From the NCBI GenBank assembly GCA_007449985.2, contig VIIQ02000665.1, positions 89,287-153,286 of the forward strand: 64,000 nt of DNA, written 5' to 3'. Made by a program: the position numbers and the translations under genes. The notes beneath the pieces are model-generated. The model saw only the letters and a program-made list of their open reading frames with translations. It had not been told where the DNA came from and did no database searches. This stretch comes from Desmodesmus armatus (Eukaryota > Chlorophyta > Chlorophyceae > Sphaeropleales > Scenedesmaceae). Positions 32,901 to 43,685 of the stretch are shown here, piece by piece; position 1 is the first letter of the stretch, and each line of letters opens with the position of its first letter.

Positions 32901-35791
32901 GGGGGGGGCAGGGCGAGGGGGTTTCAGGTTGGGTGGGCGTGTGGGGGTGGCGGGGGAGCAGCGGGTGTGACTGTGTGAGTGTGGGCAGGCACGGCGTCAT
33001 GTGAGCCAGAACGGTGGGAGAGAATGGGGTTCAGCAACAGGGCCTGGGCATCAGTGATTATTCTACAGGGGAGATGGTGGGGTGGGTGGGTGGGGAGGGC
33101 TCAGGGCAAGGGAAAGGCATGGGCCGGCATTTCTTCTGTTTGGGAGCTCAGCCCATGCCCCAGCAGCGGCAAATGTATTGTCGCCAAATTGTATCCCGCG
33201 TGGCATAGCTTCAGTACTGACACTCCGCCACGATCACAAGCAGCAAAACCCACAGGCTGGCTGCTCTTTGTGGCATAGCCCCCCCCCCCCCCCCCAAGAA
33301 ACCACCCCCTCACCTGTGCGTATGTCCACTGGTATCTTGATGATCTTGTCAGGGTACTTCTCAGCCAGGTCCTCAATGCTGGTGCCTCCCTCACTGCATG
33401 GACACAGACGGCCAGCACACCAGCCCAATCGTTGTGGCATGTTTCCCTTCACAACCCACAGTCACAGAAAACAAAAGGCCTTGCATGCAAGCATGTGCAT
33501 GGTCGACCATGAGCATTCAAGCTGTGGGGCATGGCTGGTACCACCCTCACCAACACAACCCCCCCCCCCACTCACACACACACACACAGAGGCGCACACA
33601 ATCATGCAGACACTACACAACCCCCAGGGGGACCCACGCATCACTGCTCCCCTCTTTCAGTCCCTCTGTCACCCCCGTGCGCTTGAGCCCCCCCCCCCCC
33701 CCCCACCTCCCCCCCCCACCCCCCCCCCCCCTTCCACACACCACTTACACACAAACACACATGTGTACCCCCCCCCCCTGCCCCAAACAAACAAACACAC
33801 CTGCAGCCGATCATGACTGGTCCCGCCCGGGACCAATCATGTCTTCCTGTCCAGCAGGATGGCAAAGTACATCTTACACACCAGCTTCATCTTGCGCTTC
33901 TGTCATTGCCGCGCGCTTGAGCCCACAAATTCACCCCCCCACCACCACCACCTTCACACACACCCAGACCCCCCCCCCCACACACCTGCAGCCGATCATG
34001 ACTGGCCCCGCTGTCTTCCTGTCCAGCAGGATGGCAAAGTACATCTCGCGTACCAGCTTCATCTTGCGCGCAACATACAGCGTGTTGACGGGCTTGCCTG
34101 CGGGACCTGTCTGCTTGGTGACCAACGTCTGGTTGAGCATCTGCTTCGCCAGCTCAAGGGCCTGTGTGTGGGGAGTGTGTGTGTGGGGAGTGTGTGTGTG
34201 GGGGGGGGGGGTAGGGGGTTGTTGTTTCAAGGGTGTATGGGGTGTAAGGAGTGTTGGCTGACAGAGAAGGTTTCATCACCAGGTTGCCAGGCAAGAATGT
34301 TCACCAGACAGAAACGAGGCAGGAACAGAGAGTGTGGCTAGGCGGCACCTGTCTGCTTGGTAGCCAGCGTCTAGTTCAGCCCCTGCTGTGCAAGGTCTAG
34401 AGCCTGTATGAGGTGTTGATGTGAAGGCACAACAATGCAGCAGCGCAATCTGCACAAGGTAAGCCGCTGCCGCTGCTTACCTCGTGCACTTTGCGCTAAT
34501 GGGCGGAAAATGACCCCAGGTTACTGCAACATACCTCACTACCTCCTGCTGTGATGCGTGCTGTGTTGTCTGCTGACGTTGTGAACATCAGGATGGCGAT
34601 TGGCTGTGTTGTCTGCTGCATTGCCGCGAAAGCAGAAAGAAAACCCTACGTTCTAAAGGCTCACCTTGTTCACGGTGCAGATGTGCACACCACCCTTGAG
34701 CCCGTTGGTGAATGTGCCAAGGCCGCGGCCACCAGCATAGATCTGGCTCTTCAGGACTACCTGCGTAACCACCAAAGCAGCAGCAGCAGCAGCAGCAGCG
34801 GCAGCAGCACCGTATGCCATGCGCACAAATGCAACCCAAAGTCTTCCGTCAGCTGCTGGGTCTCCTGCCCCCCCCCCTCCCCCCACCCCCCTTCTTTTCC
34901 CCCCCTCCCCCACCACCCACCAGCCCCAGGGCCTCCTCTGTCCCCCCCCCCCCCACAAACACACACACCCTGTATCTACACAAGCACATCATCATCCTCC
35001 AGCTCAACTGCTGTGATCCTGCCTGCCGCCCACAGCTCAACACTTGAGCATACATTGCACTGCAGGTGTGTTCACAACAGACAACCCTGGCGCAAGCCTT
35101 ATCAATGGAGCACACGGTACACCCCAAGGCGCAGGAGGAAGCCCTGCTGCGGTTGCTGCTGCTGGTGCAGTAACCGCTGCTGGCACTGCTGCTGCGCACC
35201 TCGTTGTTTTCGTCCTTCATTGCTTCTGCTGCTGCCTTCACATCCTCCAGCGACTGTGCTGCTTTGCCTGGAGGCACGTTGATGCCAAACTTACTCATCA
35301 GCTCAGCACCCTGCAGCACATGACAGACGACAAGCAGCAATGCAGTTAGCGTGAAGGTGTGTGTGTGGAGGAGAGGGGGGGGGGGCGCCACATGTATTTT
35401 CCACACATGAATGCATCGGATGGATTGTCCATCATGGACCCATCTAGGGTTGAACAGCTGGCAGGGTAGCACCTGGTCCCTGGTTGCCCTCCCCTTGAAT
35501 GCAGCAACAACTGGGGGTTTTGTTCACTTTGAATGAGCAGGGAAGGTGCACACCCCATACCATACCATGGGCAGCTGTGGGGGGGCATGGTGCACGGGCA
35601 AACCGTCTGCCGTTGCTGCGCCCCACCCCTCCACAACCACGCTGCTGGTTGCCGCTATTAGAAACCGTCTGTAAGAAGCACATGCCGTCGCTTGCCTGGT
35701 ATTCATGGACGTTCAGGAAGCGTAGCTGCTGCAGTTGTGCTGCATTGGCAGTTTGGGCCTGCTTCAGCAGTCTCTGCGTCGAGCGCAGCAT
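29955..35791 (-). CDS. SCLB1: succinyl-CoA ligase (ADP-forming) beta subunit, mitochondrial
   Basis: Eleven exons (minus): 35791-35696, 35310-35200, 34760-34665, 34161-33986, 33393-33314, 32890-32763, 31955-31873, 31634-31587, 31192-31024, 30711-30568 and 30083-29955. Phases agree throughout, giving 419 aa, the expected size. The enzyme works in the TCA cycle in the mitochondrial matrix, converting succinyl-CoA, ADP and phosphate to succinate, CoA and ATP with the alpha subunit. A short Arg/Gln-rich targeting leader precedes NVHEYQ, the usual start of the mature chain. The ATP-grasp part has [13 protein letters not shown]; the CoA-ligase part has [35 protein letters not shown] and [14 protein letters not shown]. 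Intron 1 uses a GC donor (CAG|GCAAGC). Several introns hold decayed copies of exon edges and long C/G runs. Confidence 0.95.
30425..30510 (-). repeat. shadow copy of exon 10 3' end plus donor
   Basis: About 85 bp closely match exon 10's 3' end and its donor (30,566 to about 30,650), with scattered substitutions. It lies in intron 10, the intron next to that edge. Confidence 0.9.
30868..30925 (-). repeat. shadow copy of exon 10 5' edge
   Basis: The block TTCAGGATGTTGCACGCCTC and the neighbouring (GAGT)n match the 5' edge of exon 10 and its upstream (GAGT)n (about 30,685-30,770). It lies in intron 9. Confidence 0.7.
32642..32692 (-). repeat. shadow copy of exon 6 3' end plus donor
   Basis: CACCTCCACCAT and CGAACAGCTTGTACAGCGCC match 32,760-32,812, the donor side of exon 6. 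The copy lies in intron 6 and carries changes that break the frame. Confidence 0.85.
33034..33060 (-). repeat. short shadow copy of exon 6 5' edge
   Basis: AGGGCCTGGGCATCAGTGAT matches the exon 6 start (32,870-32,890) with one change. It lies in intron 5. Short, so the weakest of the set. Confidence 0.6.
33798..33905 (-). repeat. shadow copy of exon 4 3' end plus donor
   Basis: CACCTGCAGCCGATCATGAC and the following block match 33,984-34,072, including the donor. An extra small palindromic insertion (TGGTCCCGCCCGGGACCA) lies inside. It is in intron 4. Confidence 0.9.
34346..34412 (-). repeat. shadow copy of exon 4 5' edge plus acceptor
   Basis: CACCTGTCTGCTTGGTAGCC to GCCTGTATGAG matches 34,106-34,172, the start of exon 4 and its acceptor, with in-frame stops in the copy. 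It lies in intron 3. Confidence 0.85.
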
Positions 35792-36640
35792 GGTGCCAGC
35801 TGAAACGAGATTGTAGCTGCTGTAACGGTTTCCGAGCGGCAGCAGGCGCGCAACAAGCTTTGCCGACTGCAAACGGACTGGGAATGCCGGAATGATCTGA
35901 GCCAAGCTGAGAGCAGCAAGACAAACGACTTTCAAACTCTCAACACACTTGGCCAGACACACTATCAGCATTCAAAAGTCATGTGCTGTCGACCTGAGGG
36001 TGTACCTGACACTGCGTCATGAGTAATCTGCTGACATGGCTGATCTGAGTGTAAGAAAGTGAGGAACTCTGCTTACAACTGCCACCACAGCTCAGAAAGA
36101 TGCAATAGTGCATTTATACAACTGGGTACACCATCAGCCCTGCAATGCTTGTATGATGAGCATGAAAGCTGGAACACAGAACAGCATGAGCTGTGTGACT
36201 CAATCGCCTTGTGCAACCATCACAACAAGCTGCCAAGATTAATACAATCTACAAGCCCCAACAGCAGCCCAGCCACTTTCGTCAGCCCCTCGCTGCGATG
36301 CCCAGACTCACTGATTGGCAGCAGCTGCTGCTGCTCTCAACTTGTGCTGATGCATGACATCTGCTCCACCTGGTTGTTACATCATCAGCCAGAGATTAAA
36401 ATGTCTCTGGCTGCGGCACTTCTGGCTTGAGGGAGCCCTCAAGGTCTGCACTTTGCCCAACCTGTACAGTTACACATGTGCTGCTGCATGCGCATCTGCT
36501 CTTCCTGGTTACAGTTGTTGTACCTCCTGGTTGTTGTACTAACAAACACACATCAAACGGTCTCTGGCTGCGACACTTCCTGGCCCAACTCGTTGGCAGG
36601 GAGGTCTGAAATATACACGATTTCGAACACCAGGACAATC
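35792..36640. other. upstream region of succinyl-CoA ligase gene; no gene seen
   Basis: Presumed promoter and 5' UTR of the minus-strand gene. A repeat pair at about 36,400-36,450 and 36,555-36,600 (TCTCTGGCTGCGxCACTTC) suggests a local duplication of about 150 bp. No coding signal. Confidence 0.4.
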
Positions 36641-36659
36641 CTTTGCCCTTTGCCTCCTC

Positions 36660-36700
36660 CCCTTATTGGCTGGGCCCGAAGGGCGTAGTATATAGCGGTC
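36660..36700 (+). promoter_or_regulatory. candidate core promoter (CCAAT-type and TATA words)
   Basis: ATTGGCTGGG is followed about 20 nt later by GTATATAGCG. An ATG at 36,774 begins an Arg-rich leader-like frame (MLATMRGLACHC). I could not connect this to the coding end at 37,962, so the assignment is tentative. Confidence 0.3.
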
Positions 36701-37658
36701 GCAGTTCGACCTAGCCTTTGCCGAGGATACACCGTTCTATAGTTGTCCGTTGTCGGTGCTGTCACCATCGCGCATGCTGGCTACGATGCGCGGGTTGGCC
36801 TGCCACTGCCGGTCACACCTGTCTCGGTTTTTTGCAGCTTGTGCCGTTCACACGCGCGTTTTGAACAGAAAAATTACAAATGAAAACACGTGTTGTGTAT
36901 GGGTCTGCCTTTTGTTGGCATTGCCGTTCACACTTCCTGCAAGCAGCAACCCCTCAACCTCACGCCCTGTGCTGGCAGCCAATGTTGCACATTCGTCGCC
37001 AGCAACGTCATACTTGGACATCACGCTCTGAGCAAGGTCTCAAAAGCAGTTTGCCACAGGTGTTTCCAGGCAATAACCGGTTAAGAATCAAAACTTGGTG
37101 GCTGCTGACACCATAACCTGAAAGCTACCTTCAAATGATTGGGATTCAGCTCACTAGGGCTGTCCAGCATGCACGATCAACCTGGCAACTGTCTGTGCAT
37201 GTTCATGGATACCGCTTGCCAGGCAGTCGCCTTCTTGCTACTTGCCTGCACAAGATTAAAACACCAAAGTGCTTGACCTGCCATCTCAAGTGTTTGTTCC
37301 TGATGTGATTGTGCGTGCGACAGCCTTTGCTGCAACCCTGTCGGAAGTGCAAGATGCAAACGCAAGCTGCTTTCAACGCGTATGATGATCATCACATTAT
37401 CAGCATACTTGCCTATGATAATTTCAACCGGTTTCCGTACCGGCGAACTACTGGCTTGCACGCCTGCCATGCCCTGCCTTTGATGGAGGTGAAGTACATG
37501 TGTGTAGTGCTGACCTGTGTGCTGGGAGACTCCCGGGAGCACAAACAGTCATATCAGGTCACAGATAACCTGGTCACATCAAGTCCTTTGATCAGCACAT
37601 TGCATGCACAAGCTTTGTATGTTGTGCCAGTCCTTTGTATGTTGTGCCGCTGCTGCAG
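36701..37658 (+). other. possible 5' part of the plus-strand acidic-protein gene; not resolved
   Basis: Only short frames without a consistent splice chain. It lies between the promoter-like site and the acidic 3' coding exon starting near 37,659. Confidence 0.25.
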
Positions 37659-37962
37659 AGGGGGAGCAGCAGCAGCTGGGGGGGCAGCGGCGCAGCAGCA
37701 GGAAGCAGCAGATACCCATGCGGCTGCAAGATGCAGTGTTTGGAGATCTGCTGGATGACCTAGAGAGCAGCGAGTCGGATGCAGATGAGCAGGACGCAAC
37801 TGACGATGCAGACTCGAGTGCAGACTCCAGCACAGAGGGTGAGGACTCTGACCCGGGTCAGACGCAGCAGCAGATGAGGTTGAGTCAGCAGGGGAGGCTG
37901 ACAGCTCCAGTGAGAGTGGCTATGACAGTGATTGTGTTGTTGCCGCCAAAAAGCGGCGTTGA
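37659..37962 (+). CDS. acidic Ser/Asp/Glu-rich protein, 3' part, unknown
   Basis: After a CTGCTGCAG acceptor-like site the frame encodes a Gln/Arg segment, MRLQDAVFGDLLDDLESSES and a long Asp/Glu/Ser tract. The same style of sequence resumes in another frame (EVESAGEADSSSESGYDSDC) and ends VAAKKRR at the TGA 37960-37962. The frames join exactly if the 23 nt 37839-37861, which start GT and end AG, are removed. That is far below normal intron length, so a base indel is the likelier explanation. The basic KKRR end could be a nuclear signal. Family not recognised. Confidence 0.5.
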
Positions 37963-38452
37963 AGGGGTGTCAGTAAGTTGCGGTTGTCTTTGGTGGTTGA
38001 GGACCACACCTTACAAGGTGTGACAACTTGTTTTGGAGTGTTGAGTTGGTGTGGTGTATGTGTATGTTGAAGCTGTGAATACATCAAGGTTGTGCGTCGT
38101 GTTTGGACTGTACTGGGGGTGCAGATGCTGCTGCTGGCAGCAGCTTGCCATTTCGCGGCTAAGTCCCATCCTAGTGGCTACACTGGGTGGCCCCCCTTCA
38201 AACTGCACACCTGTGCCTGAATCTTTGTGAGGATATTGTGTACATAAAGTTGATTTGAAAACACTTGCTTTGTGGCACAACAGTACTCTGGCAGAAGATT
38301 TACAGGCTGGTCAAAGGCGTTGACTGTACGTCATGTACGAGCACCCAACCGCCACCAAACTTTGACCGGCTATATCTTCCCCTAGACACATCAGATCGAC
38401 TCGGGACTTTCACAACATGTTTTCACAGTTGATTTACAACATTTATATATGA
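37963..38452. other. convergent intergenic region
   Basis: Holds the 3' flanks of the plus-strand acidic gene and the minus-strand gene ending at 38453. No other feature seen. Confidence 0.45.
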
Positions 38453-38753
38453 TTAAATGCCACTTCTGATGACCTGCCCTCCGGGAGTGGAACCACTACA
38501 GTGGTGCACCGTCAGTGCGTGCTGTTGCACGATTTCATCACCAGTATCAGCATACATGTGCTGTGCATTTTGCTCATAGAGGGCCCAGCCGAGATGGCCG
38601 TAGGCCTCTTGTTCCTCCTGGTCCCCTCCCCTTGTTGAGTGCCACTGCCTTGAGAGCCAGGTGTGGCTGCTGTAACGGCGGTCACGCAGCGCCCTGACCC
38701 GCTCCAGCAGTATTAACTTCACTGGCTGACCCCTTTGCCCAGCTTGCCAGCAC
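38453..38753 (-). CDS. terminal exon of an unrecognised gene
   Basis: A TTGTTGCAG acceptor at 38754 opens a 100-residue frame (for example VKLILLERVRALRDRRYSSH, then a Gly/Asp/Glu segment) ending at the stop at 38453. Composition is that of a folded, charged protein. No partner exon was found upstream, where only short frames occur to about 38,960. Function unknown. Confidence 0.4.
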
Positions 38754-39103
38754 CTGCAACAATTAGCAAGCACACACTGCATTAAGCAGCCTTGACAGCT
38801 TTGACAGCTTTGACCTATACACAGCAGCCGCAAGACCGACACACTAGCAGGCGGGTGGAGCACACAGCGGTCAACTAGCTGGTCCTCCCATCATAGTGGT
38901 TTGACACACCCCGCAGGAAGGAAGCAACTCTGAGCCCTGGCCGCAGTGCAGAACGTAGGACACCTGCGTACATAAGCACAGGTGTAACATGTAGAACATG
39001 CTACACCTGTAACGCTTGGACAGCTCTATGGCTGCTGGACACATTGAAAATGTAATTCAGGGCTCTGCAAGAAGCCTCCCTCTTGCGTGCTGATAGCAAG
39101 GGT

Positions 39104-39122
39104 AGCCCCCCCCCCCCCCCCG
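39104..39122. repeat. poly-C run and similar runs in the region
   Basis: Long C runs occur here and at about 40,230-40,253, 40,504-40,517, 32,408-32,430, 33,280-33,296, 33,689-33,731 and 49,100-49,190. Most lie in introns of minus-strand genes, so the transcripts carry G runs. Confidence 0.9.
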
Positions 39123-39193
39123 GGGCGGGAAAAGGGGATGGTGCATAGCAGTTTGTAGCCACTTCCAGCCACTCACCTGCTTCCTCATCCCTA

Positions 39194-40501
39194 TCACTTG
39201 TTCTTTAGGCCCAGTGTGTTGTTGCCAACCTTGGGCTGCACGGCAACAGGGAGTGACTTGTTGCGGCTCGATCCTTGGAGGTTGCTGCCGCCGGTCAGGT
39301 CGCTCAGGCGACAACGTGCTATAGGGGGGCACACCAGGTTGCCTGTGGGGCCCGTGCACTCCGCAGTGACGGCAACCCAGCCTACGGCATCTGTTTCCTC
39401 ACAGGCTCCGAGTCCACCATTGGAAAATACATTGAAAAAGTAGAACCAACCTGCGCGTGGTGCAGCAGGCAATGTGAGCGCTTTGAGCTTCACACTATCA
39501 TAGGTACAGGTGCAGCACCAATTGATTGAGTAAGTGTGGCACAGTCTGCTCCTTGGCAGCGGTGGGTTGCTGGCATGTGCAGACATCTTCACTGCCATTC
39601 AAAGGCAAAGTCTGCACATCTGAAATCAGGTTTCGGAATAAACCTACAATGCTGTGTTTATTGCCATTTGACTTTGTTAGGTGTGGGGCTGATTGAGCGC
39701 AAAAGTTGCCATCACGGGTCACATGCCATACTCGGTGACTGTTGTAGTTGCATTTGGTGCTCACCGTTTGTAGTAACTCCACTGAGGTTGCACCACTCCC
39801 CAGTTTTGCTGACAAAGGTACCAGCAGCATAACCAGCAGCTCTGCATAGCGCAGTGGCACACGCTTGTCCTTCTATGGCATCGCGGAAACCAGGGGGGGT
39901 GCAGCCGTCGTAATCAACGTCACCAAGACCAACCCAAGAACACCGAGGAAGTTGTTCACTTCCGTCACTCGTCACTTGGGACACAGCAACAGCAGCAGAC
40001 ACAGCAGACACACCAACACGGATTCAAGTCCACCACGTACATGATTGTCAGGCTTTGGAGTGGTGGTGGTAGTGGTGGTGGCTTAGGCAATGACCCAAAC
40101 CGTGTCTGACACAATCTGAGCCAAAAGCTTGGCACACAGTGACATTGTGTAAGCGGCTTGGAGCAGCCGTGCATGCTACGTTCTGAGTTTCCTTGGTGCC
40201 TGGGGCTCACTACTTGATGCAGGCTCTGCGTGCCCCCCCTCCCCCCCCCCCCCCACTGCTGGAATGCTTGCATGCACTGCCCATGCAACCCCCTAGCGCT
40301 TGAAACATTCCTTCAATGCCTCATGCTTTGCTTCAACATCCCCATAACCACAGTAACGCAGCCCATGGCTCTTACCTTGGACAGTTTTGGCTCCGGGTAG
40401 GGGAGGGGTGGGGGTTCCTTGAATTTCCTAGGTCTCTGGGGCCCACTGTTGCATGCAGGCTCTGCGTCCCCCCTTGGGGGGGGGGGCAGGCGGTGTCCCA
40501 T

Positions 40502-40532
<31 letters not shown>

Positions 40533-41247
40533 GCTGCAATGCTTGCATGCACTGCACATGCAACCTCCTAGCGCCTAAATTATTACGTTATTGCCGCATG
40601 TGTTGCTTCCACATCCCCATAACCCCAGGAGCACAACCCATGGCTCTCACCGTGACAGGTGGTGTTGGGCGTGGGGGTGGGGTGTCAACTCCAAACGGGT
40701 TCATGAGGAGGATCTCCCACAAACGCATAGGGCCATCCCATGGCCTCTCCTGCTGCACAGCAGGTACAACAGCAGCAACGGAGAGTCCATGGCCGACTTG
40801 CACAGCTCTCACAGCAGATGATTGATGTATAGTATCACTGACCACAAACGGCAATCAGGGCAGTGAGGAGGGATTGCTGTTGTTGGTGCACTGAAGAACC
40901 AAGGTGCATTGATGAAGCAAGTCTGCTGAAACCAACTTGACGGGCTGAGCTCTGAAGCAGCGCAGCCTGCAGTGTTCACAGTCGACCCATACTGCTGTGG
41001 CAGCAAAAAACCTGTCTGCCAGGCAAGCTCGTCTGCTGCCACAAGCCTTGTCTAATAAGAGCGTACTTTCAAAACGCCGGATGCAGTGCAGTGCAGGCAG
41101 TGAACGTACCTCATGGTGCTGGTACTGCTGGTGACCACTGGTCGACAGGCCAGCTACTGCAGCATGCCCCTCCTTCGACCGTGCTGCTTCCAGGCCAGAC
41201 ACCATAACCGCCAAAAGTGTTATCGCAAGCAAAGCCTTTGAAGCCAT
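39194..41247 (-). pseudogene. secreted Cys-containing protein, paralogue A, probably broken
   Basis: Signal-peptide exon 41247-41110 (MASKALLAITLLAVMVSGLE, donor GTACGT). A Pro-rich exon (VDTPPPRPTPP) lies at about 40,800-40,660. Exon 39974-39765 has DAIEGQACATALCRAAGYAA and six Cys-bearing positions shared with paralogue B. The last exon ends at 39194 in NTLGLKNK, as in B. Relative to B, the last exon has a net 1-base loss near 39,500, so the aligned frame stops early. Phases at the Pro-rich exon also disagree. Either a pseudogene or affected by sequence errors. It was presumably exported to the wall or matrix; the family is not recognised. Confidence 0.5.
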
Positions 41248-41492
41248 CGAATGCAATTGACCAGCGCACGCCAGTACTCAACACGCCAAGGGACAGCGTT
41301 GAGACGCCTGAAGGGGAAGACAGCTTACGATACACCCGCACAAGTTGTATCTACGTGAGAGCATTGCATGCATGGATGCGAGAGCTTGCAGCTGGGCCTC
41401 ATTTTTGGTCTGCAGAAAGGACGTTTTCCCCTGTAACTTTCAGCAACTCGTATACGTTGTCTTAAACTTCTGGTACGTTTCGTGTTCCTAGA

Positions 41493-41752
41493 CCTAGGCA
41501 GAAAACTGGCCACCAAGGCCGTCTGCTGCAGCCAGTACATCTGACAGTCAGCAGCACCTCAGCAGGGCTGCCACCACGCTCGGACAACCCCACCCATCAG
41601 CATATAACCTGCCTCACATAACAATTGCTTGTTTATGGTTTGTTTACGTTTCCAGGCCTAGGCTACAGACTGCGCATCAAGGCCGCCTGCTGCAGCCAGT
41701 ACATCTGAAAGTCAGCAGCACCTCAGCAGGGCTGCCACCAAGCACGGGCACC
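41493..41752. repeat. 162-bp tandem duplication
   Basis: Two copies of about 98 bp beginning CCTAGGC and containing CTGCTGCAGCCAGTACATCT start near 41,493 and 41,655. About 90% identical. Confidence 0.85.
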
Positions 41753-42590
41753 CCAAACAGCATGTACTATCTGCCACAGCATGTATAACCTGCCACTATC
41801 ACAGATATGGGCCGTCACAGGCACCTCCATTCCCCGCATGTGCCTGGAATGTCTCACAACAGCAGCTGCACGCCTCAAGGCCAAGTGGCCACACCCCATG
41901 CCATGCCCACAATCCCATGCACAACGCACCTTTGCCACTACATCACAACTGTGTATGCGGTGATGTAGACGGACAAACTTGCTGACTGCTGTGGCAAACG
42001 TGCTGCAACAGCACCACCAGGCAGATGCACATTCAGCATGGCCAACCCTGACATTGGAGGCACCTCAATGCCATGGGCTTCAACTCTGCCGCTGGTTGAG
42101 TCCAGCACCAATGGTTACCCTTCAACAGCCCCCTAACCTATGTGATCTTTTGAAAGCATGGTTACATCCACACGCAACCTAGCAGACGCCAAAGGGGGAT
42201 CACTAGGCCACGGAGTTCAATGCTTGCTGCTGCTGCAAAGCCTGGTCAAGGCCATGCCAGTGGTCAAGCTCCGTGCACCATTGACACTACTGCTGCCAGC
42301 ACAGCCGGGGCAAGACAAGGGTCAAATTTCAAGCTGTAAGCAGCGACAACAATACTGCTGCTGCTGTTGCTGCTGCCCCTGGTCAAGGCCAGGCCAGTGG
42401 TGGTCAAGCTCCGTGCAGCATCCACAATACTGCTGCCAGCAGAGCCTGGAGAAGTCTAGGGTCAAACATCAAGCTATAAGCCGCAACCACAATACAAGTG
42501 CTGCTGCTGCTGCTGTTGCTGCTTCAAAGCCTGGCGACCAGTGCTGGCCACAAGGCCCTCACAGCATCCACAGCACTGCTGCTGCTGCTG
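41753..42590. other. GCA/GCT-rich region, no gene
   Basis: Contains diverged repeats of a block with AAGCCTGGTCAAGGCCA and CTGCTGCTG runs, at about 42,230-42,570. The same block recurs at about 46,860-47,010 in the second segmental unit, corresponding to the 3' flank of the DUF1499 gene. No coding frame supported. Confidence 0.5.
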
Positions 42591-42693
42591 CTACTGGTAG
42601 CTCTATTTCGCAGCCCAGCGCCCTCCAGCCGGTTAGGTTGTTCCTGATCAGCCCCAGCTGCTTGCACTGCGCATCAAAGTCTCTCAGAGGTTG
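42591..42693 (-). pseudogene. orphan copy of the DUF1499 gene's last exon
   Basis: After a CTGCAG acceptor it encodes QPLRDFDAQCKQLGLIRNNL and TGWRALGCE, matching the last exon of the intact gene at 47,152-47,045. Small indels near the end shift the frame past the original TAG. None of the other four exons occurs beside it, so it is a passenger of the segmental duplication. Confidence 0.85.
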
Positions 42694-42721
42694 CTGCAGG
42701 CGGGGGGGGGGGGCAGCAGCG

Positions 42722-43350
42722 ACACATGCACACACACGCATATGAGACAGAGCGGCAGCAGCACAGCAGGGGCAGCACAAGCAACTCAGCACAGCACAGG
42801 TTTGTGTGGACATGTGGACATGTGGGTAACTTACTCTGACTTGAAGTCAAAGATGCAAATTGTGTGGGGTAAGTGGTCGTGGCACTTGTGGTGGTGAGCG
42901 GTGGGCAAGGGGGAGGGGACGATGGTAGGGGAGGGGGGCAAGTGCATGTGAAATATTGGGGGTAACCAAGGGGGGCGGACCCCCACCAGCTGGCCACACA
43001 TGCCTGTGGATGCCACCCCAAGGCAATCAGCTGCTGCGTGATGCACACACACACACACCGACACGCATATGAGACAGAGCGGCAGCAGAACAGCAGGGGC
43101 AGCACACGCAAGCAACTCAGCACAGGTTTGTGTAAGACACGTAGATTGGGTCAGAGATACAAGCTGTGTGGGTGGTGCGTAGTGGTACTGGTGGTGGTGA
43201 GCGGTATGCAGGGGGGGGAGGGGGGTGGTACATTCATGTGACTTTTTTGGGGGTCATAAGGGGGGGGGTCTCCCACCCGGTGGGAGACCCCCCCCCCCCC
43301 TTATTATCCAGCGGCTGGCCACACATGCCTGTGACTGCCCCTATGTGAGG
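42722..43350. repeat. 327-bp tandem duplication
   Basis: CGCATATGAGACAGAGCGGC occurs at 42,737 and 43,064, and GGCCACACATGCCTGTG at about 42,992 and 43,317. The right copy has gained a palindromic G/C tract (TCTCCCACCCGGTGGGAGA) at about 43,270-43,290. Confidence 0.85.
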
Positions 43351-43384
43351 ACGGCTGAAAGCCCTATGTTGGGACGGCTGTTCT

Positions 43385-43685
43385 CAGTCGCGTGTGCATG
43401 GCCTAAATGCTGTAGTACACGTGGGGGGTGTATGGGTTCAACTCCCATGCGAGTTTGGTCCGGGCGCTGGGCACCTCCTGAGTACAAAGGGTGTTTAGGC
43501 GTGCGTCATCGGTGTGAGGCTAGACCTCGGGCTCCCGGCAGCTTCGGCTGCTGTGTGTGTGGCCAGCCGGTGGGGTCCGCCCCCCTTATACCTACCAAAA
43601 AAAATATAAGGACCCAAGCTGCTTCGTGTTGGTCCCTGGCGAGCTGCTACTACCCCAACTTGGCGCAATAGCTAGGGCCAGCCAG
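43385..43685 (+). mobile_element. tRNA-like headed, SINE-like segment
   Basis: A box TGGCCTAAATG (43399-43409) and a T arm ATGGG/CCCAT around TTCAACT (43432-43448; B box 43435-43445) lie 36 nt apart. That is the same compressed spacing as the module at 6155-6219. About 230 bp of unrelated body follow. No poly(A) tail or clear target duplication was seen, so the SINE label is tentative. Confidence 0.4.

Larger units (their letters stand above)
39000..42715. repeat. segmental duplication, unit 1 (older, diverged)
   Basis: It matches 43,975-47,160 in the same order and orientation: 3' flank, secreted-protein gene, then the last exon of a DUF1499 gene. The left edges share TGGCTGCTGGACACAT and TTGCGTGCTGATAGCA. 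Divergence is clearly higher than in the armadillo duplication, and indels are common. Confidence 0.8.

Noticed and set aside
32255..34261. Long proline-rich plus-strand open frames
   Set aside because: They are antisense to introns and exons of the succinyl-CoA ligase gene and are produced by poly-C tracts.
40780..40810. Two-base deletion in paralogue A as proof of a frameshift
   Set aside because: The deletion falls at the probable acceptor (TGCAAG versus GCAGCAG) and may lie in the intron; the case for a broken gene rests on the last exon instead.
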